This document shows positions 11,201 to 26,200 of a stretch of 64,000 bases of DNA, one piece after another. How positions within the stretch are numbered: the stretch's first letter is position 1; every line of letters begins with the position of its first letter. A program made the translations under genes and the position numbers. Under the pieces are notes generated by a model. The model was not told where the DNA came from. It did no database searches and was given only the letters and a program-made list of their open reading frames with translations. Source of the DNA: Nemertoderma westbladi (lineage: Eukaryota; Xenacoelomorpha; Nemertodermatida; Nemertodermatidae); the NCBI GenBank assembly GCA_032718475.1, contig JAUCBJ010007667.1, positions 1-64,000 of the forward strand, in the 5' to 3' direction.

Positions 11201-14200
11201 CCGCTCATATATTGCTGTATTATAGATCACCAACCTGTTATCTATCCAATCTACTCCGATCTATATTGATGTATTATAGATCACCAACCTGTTATCTATC
11301 CAATCTACTCCGCTCATATATTGATGTATTATAGATCACCAACCTGTTATCTATCCAATCTACTCCGATCTATATTGATGTATTATAGATCACCAACCTG
11401 TTATCTATCCAATCTACTCCGATCTATATTGATGTATTATAGATCACCAACCTGTTATCTATCCAATCTACTCCGATCTATATTGCTGTATTATAGATCA
11501 CCAACCTGTTATCTATCCAATCTACTCCGATCTATATTGATGTATTATAGATCACCAACCTGTTATCTATCCAATCTACTCCGATCTATATTGCTGTATT
11601 ATAGATCACCAACCTGTTATCTATCCAATCTACTCCGATCTATATTGCTGTATTATAGATCACCAACCTGTTATCTATCCAATCTACTCCGCTCATATAT
11701 TGATGTATTATAGATCACCAACCTGTTATCTACACGAATCTACTCCGATCTATATTGCTGTATTATAGATCACCAACCTGTTATCTATCCAATCTACTCC
11801 GATCTATATTGCTGTATTATAGATCACCAACCTGTTATCTATCCAATCTACTCCGATCTATATTGATGTATTATAGATCACCAACCTGTTATCTATCCAA
11901 TCTACTCCGATCTATATTGCTGTATTATAGATCACCAACCTGTTATCTATCCAATCTACTCCGATCTATATTGATGTATTATAGATCACCAACCTGTTAT
12001 CTATCCAATCTACTCCGATCTATATTGATGTATTATAGATCACCAACCTGTTATCTATCCAATCTACTCCGATCTATATTGATGTATTATAGATCACCAA
12101 CCTGTTATCTATCCAATCTACTCCGATCTATATTGCTGTATTATAGATCACCAACCTGTTATCTATCCAATCTACTCCGCTCATATATTGATGTATTATA
12201 GATCACCAACCTGTTATCTATCCAATCTACTCCGATCTATATTGCTGTATTATAGATCACCAACCTGTTATCTATCCAATCTACTCCGATCTATATTGAT
12301 GTATTATAGATCACCAACCTGTTATCTATCCAATCTACTCCGATCTATATTGCTGTATTATAGATCACCAACCTGTTATCTATCCAATCTACTCCGATCT
12401 ATATTGCTGTATTATAGATCACCAACCTGTTATCTATCCAATCTACTCCGCTCATATATTGATGTATTATAGATCACCAACCTGTTATCTATCCAATCTA
12501 CTCCGATCTATATTGATGTATTATAGATCACCAACCTGTTATCTATCCAATCTACTCCGATCTATATTGATGTATTATAGATCACCAACCTGTTATCTAT
12601 CCAATCTACTCCGATCTATATTGCTGTATTATAGATCACCAACCTGTTATCTATCCAATCTACTCCGATCTATATTGATGTATTATAGATCACCAACCTG
12701 TTATCTATCCAATCTACTCCGATCTATATTGCTGTATTATAGATCACCAACCTGTTATCTATCCAATCTACTCCGATCTATATTGCTGTATTATAGATCA
12801 CCAACCTGTTATCTATCCAATCTACTCCGCTCATATATTGATGTATTATAGATCACCAACCTGTTATCTATCCAATCTACTCCGATCTATATTGCTGTAT
12901 TATAGATCACCAACCTGTTATCTATCCAATCTACTCCGATCTATATTGATGTATTATAGATCACCAACCTGTTATCTATCCAATCTACTCCGATCTATAT
13001 TGCTGTATTATAGATCACCAACCTGTTATCTATCCAATCTACTCCGATCTATATTGATGTATTATAGATCACCAACCTGTTATCTATCCAATCTACTCCG
13101 ATCTATATTGATGTATTATAGATCACCAACCTGTTATCTATCCAATCTACTCCGATCTATATTGATGTATTATAGATCACCAACCTGTTATCTATCCAAT
13201 CTACTCCGATCTATATTGCTGTATTATAGATCACCAACCTGTTATCTATCCAATCTACTCCGCTCATATATTGATGTATTATAGATCACCAACCTGTTAT
13301 CTATCCAATCTACTCCGATCTATATTGCTGTATTATAGATCACCAACCTGTTATCTATCCAATCTACTCCGATCTATATTGATGTATTATAGATCACCAA
13401 CCTGTTATCTATCCAATCTACTCCGATCTATATTGCTGTATTATAGATCACCAACCTGTTATCTATCCAATCTACTCCGATCTATATTGCTGTATTATAG
13501 ATCACCAACCTGTTATCTATCCAATCTACTCCGATCTATATTGATGTATTATAGATCACCAACCTGTTATCTATCCAATCTACTCCGCTCATATATTGAT
13601 GTATTATAGATCACCAACCTGTTATCTATCCAATCTACTCCGATCTATATTGCTGTATTATAGATCACCAACCTGTTATCTATCCAATCTACTCCGATCT
13701 ATATTGATGTATTATAGATCACCAACCTGTTATCTATCCAATCTACTCCGATCTATATTGCTGTATTATAGATCACCAACCTGTTATCTATCCAATCTAC
13801 TCCGCTCATATATTGATGTATTATAGATCACCAACCTGTTATCTATCCAATCTACTCCGATCTATATTGATGTATTATAGATCACCAACCTGTTATCTAT
13901 CCAATCTACTCCGATCTATATTGCTGTATTATAGATCACCAACCTGTTATCTATCCAATCTACTCCGCTCATATATTGATGTATTATAGATCACCAACCT
14001 GTTATCTATCCAATCTACTCCGATCTATATTGCTGTATTATAGATCACCAACCTGTTATCTATCCAATCTACTCCGATCTATATTGATGTATTATAGATC
14101 ACCAACCTGTTATCTATCCAATCTACTCCGATCTATATTGCTGTATTATAGATCACCAACCTGTTATCTATCCAATCTACTCCGATCTATATTGCTGTAT

Positions 14201-17200
14201 TATAGATCACCAACCTGTTATCTATCCAATCTACTCCGCTCATATATTGATGTATTATAGATCACCAACCTGTTATCTATCCAATCTACTCCGATCTATA
14301 TTGATGTATTATAGATCACCAACCTGTTATCTATCCAATCTACTCCGATCTATATTGCTGTATTATAGATCACCAACCTGTTATCTATCCAATCTACTCC
14401 GCTCATATATTGATGTATTATAGATCACCAACCTGTTATCTATCCAATCTACTCCGATCTATATTGATGTATTATAGATCACCAACCTGTTATCTATCCA
14501 ATCTACTCCGATCTATATTGATGTATTATAGATCACCAACCTGTTATCTATCCAATCTACTCCGCTCATATATTGATGTATTATAGATCACCAACCTGTT
14601 ATCTATCCAATCTACTCCGATCTATATTGATGTATTATAGATCACCAACCTGTTATCTATCCAATCTACTCCGATCTATATTGATGTATTATAGATCACC
14701 AACCTGTTATCTATCCAATCTACTCCGATCTATATTGATGTATTATAGATCACCAACCTGTTATCTATCCAATCTACTCCGCTCATATATTGATGTATTA
14801 TAGATCACCAACCTGTTATCTATCCAATCTACTCCGCTCATATATTGCTGTATTATAGATCACCAACCTGTTATCTATCCAATCTACTCCGCTCATATAT
14901 TGATGTATTATAGATCACCAACCTGTTATCTATCCAATCTACTCCGATCTATATTGCTGTATTATAGATCACCAACCTGTTATCTATCCAATCTACTCCG
15001 CTCATATATTGCTGTATTATAGATCACCAACCTGTTATCTATCCAATCTACTCCGCTCATATATTGCTGTATTATAGATCACCAACCTGTTATCTATCCA
15101 ATCTACTCCGATCTATATTGCTGTATTATAGATCACCAACCTGTTATCTATCCAATCTACTCCGATCTATATTGCTGTATTATAGATCACCAACCTGTTA
15201 TCTATCCAATCTACTCCGCTCATATATTGCTGTATTATAGATCACCAACCTGTTATCTATCCAATCTACTCCGCTCATATATTGCTGTATTATAGATCAC
15301 CAACCTGTTATCTATCCAATCTACTCCGATCTATATTGCTGTATTATAGATCACCAACCTGTTATCTATCCAATCTACTCCGATCTATATTGATGTATTA
15401 TAGATCACCAACCTGTTATCTATCCAATCTACTCCGATCTATATTGCTGTATTATAGATCACCAACCTGTTATCTATCCAATCTACTCCGCTCATATATT
15501 GCTGTATTATAGATCACCAACCTGTTATCTATCCAATCTACTCCGCTCATATATTGCTGTATTATAGATCACCAACCTGTTATCTATCCAATCTACTCCG
15601 ATCTATATTGCTGTATTATAGATCACCAACCTGTTATCTATCCAATCTACTCCGCTCATATATTGCTGTATTATAGATCACCAACCTGTTATCTATCCAA
15701 TCTACTCCGATCTATATTGATGTATTATAGATCACCAACCTGTTATCTATCCAATCTACTCCGATCTATATTGATGTATTATAGATCACCAACCTGTTAT
15801 CTATCCAATCTACTCCGCTCATATATTGCTGTATTATAGATCACCAACCTGTTATCTACACGAATCTACTCCGATCTATATTGATGTATTATAGATCACC
15901 AACCTGTTATCTATCCAATCTACTCCGCTCATATATTGATGTATTATAGATCACCAACCTGTTATCTATCCAATCTACTCCGCTCATATATTGATGTATT
16001 ATAGATCACCAACCTGTTATCTATCCAATCTACTCCGCTCATATATTGATGTATTATAGATCACCAACCTGTTATCTATCCAATCTACTCCGCTCATATA
16101 TTGATGTATTATAGATCACCAACCTGTTATCTATCCAATCTACTCCGCTCATATATTGATGTATTATAGATCACCAACCTGTTATCTATCCAATCTACTC
16201 CGATCTATATTGATGTATTATAGATCACCAACCTGTTATCTATCCAATCTACTCCGATCTATATTGATGTATTATAGATCACCAACCTGTTATCTATCCA
16301 AACTACTCCGCTCATATATTGCTGTATTATAGATCACCAACCTGTTATCTATCCAATCTACTCCGATCTATATTGCTGTATTATAGATCACCAACCTGTT
16401 ATCTATCCAATCTACTCCGCTCATATATTGATGTATTATAGATCACCAACCTGTTATCTATCCAATCTACTCCGATCTATATTGATGTATTATAGATCAC
16501 CAACCTGTTATCTACACGAATCTACTCCGCTCATATATTGATGTATTATAGATCACCAACCTGTTATCTATCCAATCTACTCCGCTCATATATTGATGTA
16601 TTATAGATCACCAACCTGTTATCTATCCAATCTACTCCGCTCATATATTGATGTATTATAGATCACCAACCTGTTATCTATCCAATCTACTCCGATCTAT
16701 ATTGATGTATTATAGATCACCAACCTGTTATCTATCCAATCTACTCCGCTCATATATTGATGTATTATAGATCACCAACCTGTTATCTATCCAATCTACT
16801 CCGCTCATATATTGATGTATTATAGATCACCAACCTGTTATCTACACGAATCTACTCCGCTCATATATTGATGTATTATAGATCACCAACCTGTTATCTA
16901 TCCAATCTACTCCGCTCATATATTGATGTATTATAGATCACCAACCTGTTATCTATCCAATCTACTCCGATCTATATTGATGTATTATAGATCACCAACC
17001 TGTTATCTATCCAATCTACTCCGCTCATATATTGATGTATTATAGATCACCAACCTGTTATCTATCCAATCTACTCCGATCTATATTGATGTATTATAGA
17101 TCACCAACCTGTTATCTATCCAATCTACTCCGCTCATATATTGATGTATTATAGATCACCAACCTGTTATCTATCCAATCTACTCCGCTCATATATTGAT

Positions 17201-20200
17201 GTATTATAGATCACCAACCTGTTATCTATCCAATCTACTCCGATCTATATTGCTGTATTATAGATCACCAACCTGTTATCTATCCAATCTACTCCGCTCA
17301 TATATTGATGTATTATAGATCACCAACCTGTTATCTATCCAATCTACTCCGCTCATATATTGATGTATTATAGATCACCAACCTGTTATCTATCCAATCT
17401 ACTCCGCTCATATATTGATGTATTATAGATCACCAACCTGTTATCTATCCAATCTACTCCGCTCATATATTGATGTATTATAGATCACCAACCTGTTATC
17501 TATCCAATCTACTCCGATCTATATTGCTGTATTATAGATCACCAACCTGTTATCTATCCAATCTACTCCGCTCATATATTGATGTATTATAGATCACCAA
17601 CCTGTTATCTATCCAATCTACTCCGCTCATATATTGATGTATTATAGATCACCAACCTGTTATCTATCCAATCTACTCCGATCTATATTGCTGTATTATA
17701 GATCACCAACCTGTTATCTACACGAATCTACTCCGATCTATATTGCTGTATTATAGATCACCAACCTGTTATCTATCCAATCTACTCCGCTCATATATTG
17801 ATGTATTATAGATCACCAACCTGTTATCTATCCAATCTACTCCGCTCATATATTGATGTATTATAGATCACCAACCTGTTATCTATCCAATCTACTCCGA
17901 TCTATATTGATGTATTATAGATCACCAACCTGTTATCTATCCAATCTACTCCGCTCATATATTGATGTATTATAGATCACCAACCTGTTATCTATCCAAT
18001 CTACTCCGATCTATATTGATGTATTATAGATCACCAACCTGTTATCTATCCAATCTACTCCGCTCATATATTGATGTATTATAGATCACCAACCTGTTAT
18101 CTATCCAATCTACTCCGCTCATATATTGATGTATTATAGATCACCAACCTGTTATCTACACGAATCTACTCCGCTCATATATTGCTGTATTATAGATCAC
18201 CAACCTGTTATCTACACGAATCTACTCCGATCTATATTGATGTATTATAGATCACCAACCTGTTATCTACACGAATCTACTCCGATCTATATTGATGTAT
18301 TATAGATCACCAACCTGTTATCTATCCAATCTACTCCGATCTATATTGATGTATTATAGATCACCAACCTGTTATCTATCCAATCTACTCCGCTCATATA
18401 TTGCTGTATTATAGATCACCAACCTGTTATCTACACGAATCTACTCCGATCTATATTGATGTATTATAGATCACCAACCTGTTATCTACACGAATCTACT
18501 CCGATCTATATTGATGTATTATAGATCACCAACCTGTTATCTATCCAATCTACTCCGCTCATATATTGATGTATTATAGATCACCAACCTGTTATCTATC
18601 CAATCTACTCCGATCTATATTGATGTATTATAGATCACCAACCTGTTATCTATCCAATCTACTCCGATCTATATTGATGTATTATAGATCACCAACCTGT
18701 TATCTATCCAATCTACTCCGCTCATATATTGCTGTATTATAGATCACCAACCTGTTATCTACACGAATCTACTCCGATCTATATTGATGTATTATAGATC
18801 ACCAACCTGTTATCTACACGAATCTACTCCGATCTATATTGATGTATTATAGATCACCAACCTGTTATCTATCCAATCTACTCCGATCTATATTGATGTA
18901 TTATAGATCACCAACCTGTTATCTATCCAATCTACTCCGATCTATATTGATGTATTATAGATCACCAACCTGTTATCTATCCAATCTACTCCGCTCATAT
19001 ATTGCTGTATTATAGATCACCAACCTGTTATCTATCCAATCTACTCCGATCTATATTGATGTATTATAGATCACCAACCTGTTATCTATCCAATCTACTC
19101 CGATCTATATTGATGTATTATAGATCACCAACCTGTTATCTATCCAATCTACTCCGATCTATATTGATGTATTATAGATCACCAACCTGTTATCTATCCA
19201 ATCTACTCCGATCTATATTGATGTATTATAGATCACCAACCTGTTATCTATCCAATCTACTCCGCTCATATATTGATGTATTATAGATCACCAACCTGTT
19301 ATCTATCCAATCTACTCCGATCTATATTGATGTATTATAGATCACCAACCTGTTATCTATCCAATCTACTCCGATCTATATTGATGTATTATAGATCACC
19401 AACCTGTTATCTATCCAATCTACTCCGCTCATATATTGCTGTATTATAGATCACCAACCTGTTATCTATCCAATCTACTCCGATCTATATTGATGTATTA
19501 TAGATCACCAACCTGTTATCTATCCAATCTACTCCGATCTATATTGATGTATTATAGATCACCAACCTGTTATCTATCCAATCTACTCCGCTCATATATT
19601 GCTGTATTATAGATCACCAACCTGTTATCTATCCAATCTACTCCGATCTATATTGATGTATTATAGATCACCAACCTGTTATCTATCCAATCTACTCCGA
19701 TCTATATTGATGTATTATAGATCACCAACCTGTTATCTATCCAATCTACTCCGCTCATATATTGCTGTATTATAGATCACCAACCTGTTATCTATCCAAT
19801 CTACTCCGCTCATATATTGCTGTATTATAGATCACCAACCTGTTATCTACACGAATCTACTCCGCTCATATATTGCTGTATTATAGATCACCAACCTGTT
19901 ATCTATCCAATCTACTCCGCTCATATATTGATGTATTATAGATCACCAACCTGTTATCTATCCAATCTACTCCGATCTATATTGATGTATTATAGATCAC
20001 CAACCTGTTATCTATCCAATCTACTCCGATCTATATTGATGTATTATAGATCACCAACCTGTTATCTACACGAATCTACTCCGCTCATATATTGATGTAT
20101 TATAGATCACCAACCTGTTATCTACACGAATCTACTCCGCTCATATATTGCTGTATTATAGATCACCAACCTGTTATCTACACGAATCTACTCCGCTCAT

Positions 20201-23200
20201 ATATTGATGTATTATAGATCACCAACCTGTTATCTACACGAATCTACTCCGCTCATATATTGATGTATTATAGATCACCAACCTGTTATCTACACGAATC
20301 TACTCCGATCTATATTGATGTATTATAGATCACCAACCTGTTATCTACACGAATCTACTCCGCTCATATATTGATGTATTATAGATCACCAACCTGTTAT
20401 CTACACGAATCTACTCCGCTCATATATTGATGTATTATAGATCACCAACCTGTTATCTATCCAATCTACTCCGCTCATATATTGATGTATTATAGATCAC
20501 CAACCTGTTATCTACACGAATCTACTCCGCTCATATATTGCTGTATTATAGATCACCAACCTGTTATCTATCCAATCTACTCCGCTCATATATTGATGTA
20601 TTATAGATCACCAACCTGTTATCTATCCAATCTACTCCGCTCATATATTGATGTATTATAGATCACCAACCTGTTATCTATCCAATCTACTCCGATCTAT
20701 ATTGATGTATTATAGATCACCAACCTGTTATCTACACGAATCTACTCCGCTCATATATTGCTGTATTATAGATCACCAACCTGTTATCTATCCAATCTAC
20801 TCCGCTCATATATTGATGTATTATAGATCACCAACCTGTTATCTATCCAATCTACTCCGATCTATATTGATGTATTATAGATCACCAACCTGTTATCTAC
20901 ACGAATCTACTCCGCTCATATATTGCTGTATTATAGATCACCAACCTGTTATCTACACGAATCTACTCCGCTCATATATTGATGTATTATAGATCACCAA
21001 CCTGTTATCTACACGAATCTACTCCGCTCATATATTGATGTATTATAGATCACCAACCTGTTATCTACACGAATCTACTCCGCTCATATATTGATGTATT
21101 ATAGATCACCAACCTGTTATCTACACGAATCTACTCCGCTCATATATTGCTGTATTATAGATCACCAACCTGTTATCTATCCAATCTACTCCGATCTATA
21201 TTGATGTATTATAGATCACCAACCTGTTATCTATCCAATCTACTCCGATCTATATTGATGTATTATAGATCACCAACCTGTTATCTATCCAATCTACTCC
21301 GCTCATATATTGATGTATTATAGATCACCAACCTGTTATCTATCCAATCTACTCCGATCTATATTGATGTATTATAGATCACCAACCTGTTATCTACACG
21401 AATCTACTCCGCTCATATATTGCTGTATTATAGATCACCAACCTGTTATCTACACGAATCTACTCCGCTCATATATTGATGTATTATAGATCACCAACCT
21501 GTTATCTACACGAATCTACTCCGCTCATATATTGATGTATTATAGATCACCAACCTGTTATCTACACGAATCTACTCCGCTCATATATTGATGTATTATA
21601 GATCACCAACCTGTTATCTACACGAATCTACTCCGATCTATATTGATGTATTATAGATCACCAACCTGTTATCTACACGAATCTACTCCGCTCATATATT
21701 GATGTATTATAGATCACCAACCTGTTATCTACACGAATCTACTCCGCTCATATATTGATGTATTATAGATCACCAACCTGTTATCTATCCAATCTACTCC
21801 GCTCATATATTGATGTATTATAGATCACCAACCTGTTATCTACACGAATCTACTCCGCTCATATATTGATGTATTATAGATCACCAACCTGTTATCTACA
21901 CGAATCTACTCCGCTCATATATTGATGTATTATAGATCACCAACCTGTTATCTACACGAATCTACTCCGCTCATATATTGATGTATTATAGATCACCAAC
22001 CTGTTATCTACACGAATCTACTCCGCTCATATATTGATGTATTATAGATCACCAACCTGTTATCTACACGAATCTACTCCGATCTATATTGATGTATTAT
22101 AGATCACCAACCTGTTATCTACACGAATCTACTCCGCTCATATATTGATGTATTATAGATCACCAACCTGTTATCTACACGAATCTACTCCGCTCATATA
22201 TTGATGTATTATAGATCACCAACCTGTTATCTATCCAATCTACTCCGCTCATATATTGATGTATTATAGATCACCAACCTGTTATCTATCCAATCTACTC
22301 CGATCCATATTGATGTATTATAGATCACCAACCTGTTATCTACACGAATCTACTCCGCTCATATATTGATGTATTATAGATCACCAACCTGTTATCTACA
22401 CGAATCTACTCCGCTCATATATTGATGTATTATAGATCACCAACCTGTTATCTACACGAATCTACTCCGCTCATATATTGATGTATTATAGATCACCAAC
22501 CTGTTATCTACACGAATCTACTCCGCTCATATATTGATGTATTATAGATCACCAACCTGTTATCTACACGAATCTACTCCGATCTATATTGATGTATTAT
22601 AGATCACCAACCTGTTATCTACACGAATCTACTCCGCTCATATATTGATGTATTATAGATCACCAACCTGTTATCTACACGAATCTACTCCGCTCATATA
22701 TTGATGTATTATAGATCACCAACCTGTTATCTACACGAATCTACTCCGCTCATATATTGATGTATTATAGATCACCAACCTGTTATCTACACGAATCTAC
22801 TCCGCTCATATATTGATGTATTATAGATCACCAACCTGTTATCTACACGAATCTACTCCGATCTATATTGATGTATTATAGATCACCAACCTGTTATCTA
22901 CACGAATCTACTCCGCTCATATATTGATGTATTATAGATCACCAACCTGTTATCTACACGAATCTACTCCGCTCATATATTGATGTATTATAGATCACCA
23001 ACCTGTTATCTACACGAATCTACTCCGCTCATATATTGATGTATTATAGATCACCAACCTGTTATCTACACGAATCTACTCCGCTCATATATTGATGTAT
23101 TATAGATCACCAACCTGTTATCTACACGAATCTACTCCGATCTATATTGATGTATTATAGATCACCAACCTGTTATCTACACGAATCTACTCCGCTCATA

Positions 23201-26200
23201 TATTGATGTATTATAGATCACCAACCTGTTATCTACACGAATCTACTCCGCTCATATATTGATGTATTATAGATCACCAACCTGTTATCTACACGAATCT
23301 ACTCCGCTCATATATTGATGTATTATAGATCACCAACCTGTTATCTACACGAATCTACTCCGCTCATATATTGATGTATTATAGATCACCAACCTGTTAT
23401 CTACACGAATCTACTCCGATCTATATTGATGTATTATAGATCACCAACCTGTTATCTATCCAATCTACTCCGCTCATATATTGATGTATTATAGATCACC
23501 AACCTGTTATCTATCCAATCTACTCCGATCCATATTGATGTATTATAGATCACCAACCTGTTATCTACACGAATCTACTCCGCTCATATATTGATGTATT
23601 ATAGATCACCAACCTGTTATCTACACGAATCTACTCCGATCTATATTGATGTATTATAGATCACCAACCTGTTATCTACACGAATCTACTCCGCTCATAT
23701 ATTGATGTATTATAGATCACCAACCTGTTATCTATCCAAACTACTCCGCTCATATATTGATGTATTATAGATCACCAACCTGTTATCTATCCAATCTACT
23801 CCGATCTATATTGATGTATTATAGATCACCAACCTGTTATCTACACGAATCTACTCCGCTCATATATTGATGTATTATAGATCACCAACCTGTTATCTAC
23901 ACGAATCTACTCCGCTCATATATTGATGTATTATAGATCACCAACCTGTTATCTACACGAATCTACTCCGCTCATATATTGATGTATTATAGATCACCAA
24001 CCTGTTATCTACACGAATCTACTCCGATCTATATTGATGTATTATAGATCACCAACCTGTTATCTACACGAATCTACTCCGCTCATATATTGATGTATTA
24101 TAGATCACCAACCTGTTATCTACACGAATCTACTCCGATCTATATTGATGTATTATAGATCACCAACCTGTTATCTACACGAATCTACTCCGCTCATATA
24201 TTGATGTATTATAGATCACCAACCTGTTATCTACACGAATCTACTCCGCTCATATATTGATGTATTATAGATCACCAACCTGTTATCTACACGAATCTAC
24301 TCCGCTCATATATTGATGTATTATAGATCACCAACCTGTTATCTACACGAATCTACTCCGCTCATATATTGATGTATTATAGATCACCAACCTGTTATCT
24401 ACACGAATCTACTCCGCTCATATATTGATGTATTATAGATCACCAACCTGTTATCTACACGAATCTACTCCGCTCATATATTGCTGTATTATAGATCACC
24501 AACCTGTTATCTATCCAATCTACTCCGATCTATATTGATGTATTATAGATCACCAACCTGTTATCTATCCAATCTACTCCGCTCATATATTGATGTATTA
24601 TAGATCACCAACCTGTTATCTATCCAATCTACTCCGATCTATATTGATGTATTATAGATCACCAACCTGTTATCTACACGAATCTACTCCGCTCATATAT
24701 TGATGTATTATAGATCACCAACCTGTTATCTATCCAATCTACTCCGCTCATATATTGATGTATTATAGATCACCAACCTGTTATCTATCCAATCTACTCC
24801 GATCTATATTGATGTATTATAGATCACCAACCTGTTATCTATCCAATCTACTCCGCTCATATATTGATGTATTATAGATCACCAACCTGTTATCTATCCA
24901 ATCTACTCCGATCTATATTGATGTATTATAGATCACCAACCTGTTATCTACACGAATCTACTCCGCTCATATATTGATGTATTATAGATCACCAACCTGT
25001 TATCTATCCAATCTACTCCGATCTATATTGATGTATTATAGATCACCAACCTGTTATCTACACGAATCTACTCCGCTCATATATTGATGTATTATAGATC
25101 ACCAACCTGTTATCTACACGAATCTACTCCGCTCATATATTGATGTATTATAGATCACCAACCTGTTATCTATCCAATCTACTCCGATCTATATTGATGT
25201 ATTATAGATCACCAACCTGTTATCTACACGAATCTACTCCGCTCATATATTGATGTATTATAGATCACCAACCTGTTATCTACACGAATCTACTCCGCTC
25301 ATATATTGATGTATTATAGATCACCAACCTGTTATCTACACGAATCTACTCCGCTCATATATTGATGTATTATAGATCACCAACCTGTTATCTATCACGA
25401 ATCTACTCCGCTCATATATTGATGTATTATAGATCACCAACCTGTTATCTACACGAATCTACTCCGATCATATATTGATGTATTATAGATCACCAACCTG
25501 TTATCTATCCGAATCTACTCCGATCTATATTGATGTATTATAGATCACCAACCTGTTATCTATCCGAATCTACTCCGCTCATATATTGATGTATTATAGA
25601 TCACCAACCTGTTATCTACACGAATCTACTCCGCTCATATATTGATGTATTATAGATCACCAACCTGTTATCTATCCAATCTACTCCGCTCATATATTGA
25701 TGTATTATAGATCACCAACCTGTTATCTATCCAATCTACTCCGCTCATATATTGATGTATTATAGATCACCAACCTGTTATCTATCCAATCTACTCCGAT
25801 CTATATTGATGTATTATAGATCACCAACCTGTTATCTATCCAATCTACTCCGATCTATATTGATGTATTATAGATCACCAACCTGTTATCTACACGAATC
25901 TACTCCGATCTATATTGATGTATTATAGATCACCAACCTGTTATCTATCCAATCTACTCCGATCTATATTGATGTATTATAGATCACCAACCTGTTATCT
26001 ATCCAATCTACTCCGCTCATATATTGATGTATTATAGATCACCAACCTGTTATCTATCCAATCTACTCCGATCTATATTGCTGTATTATAGATCACCAAC
26101 CTGTTATCTACACGAATCTACTCCGCTCATATATTGATGTATTATAGATCACCAACCTGTTATCTATCCAATCTACTCCGATCTATATTGATGTATTATA

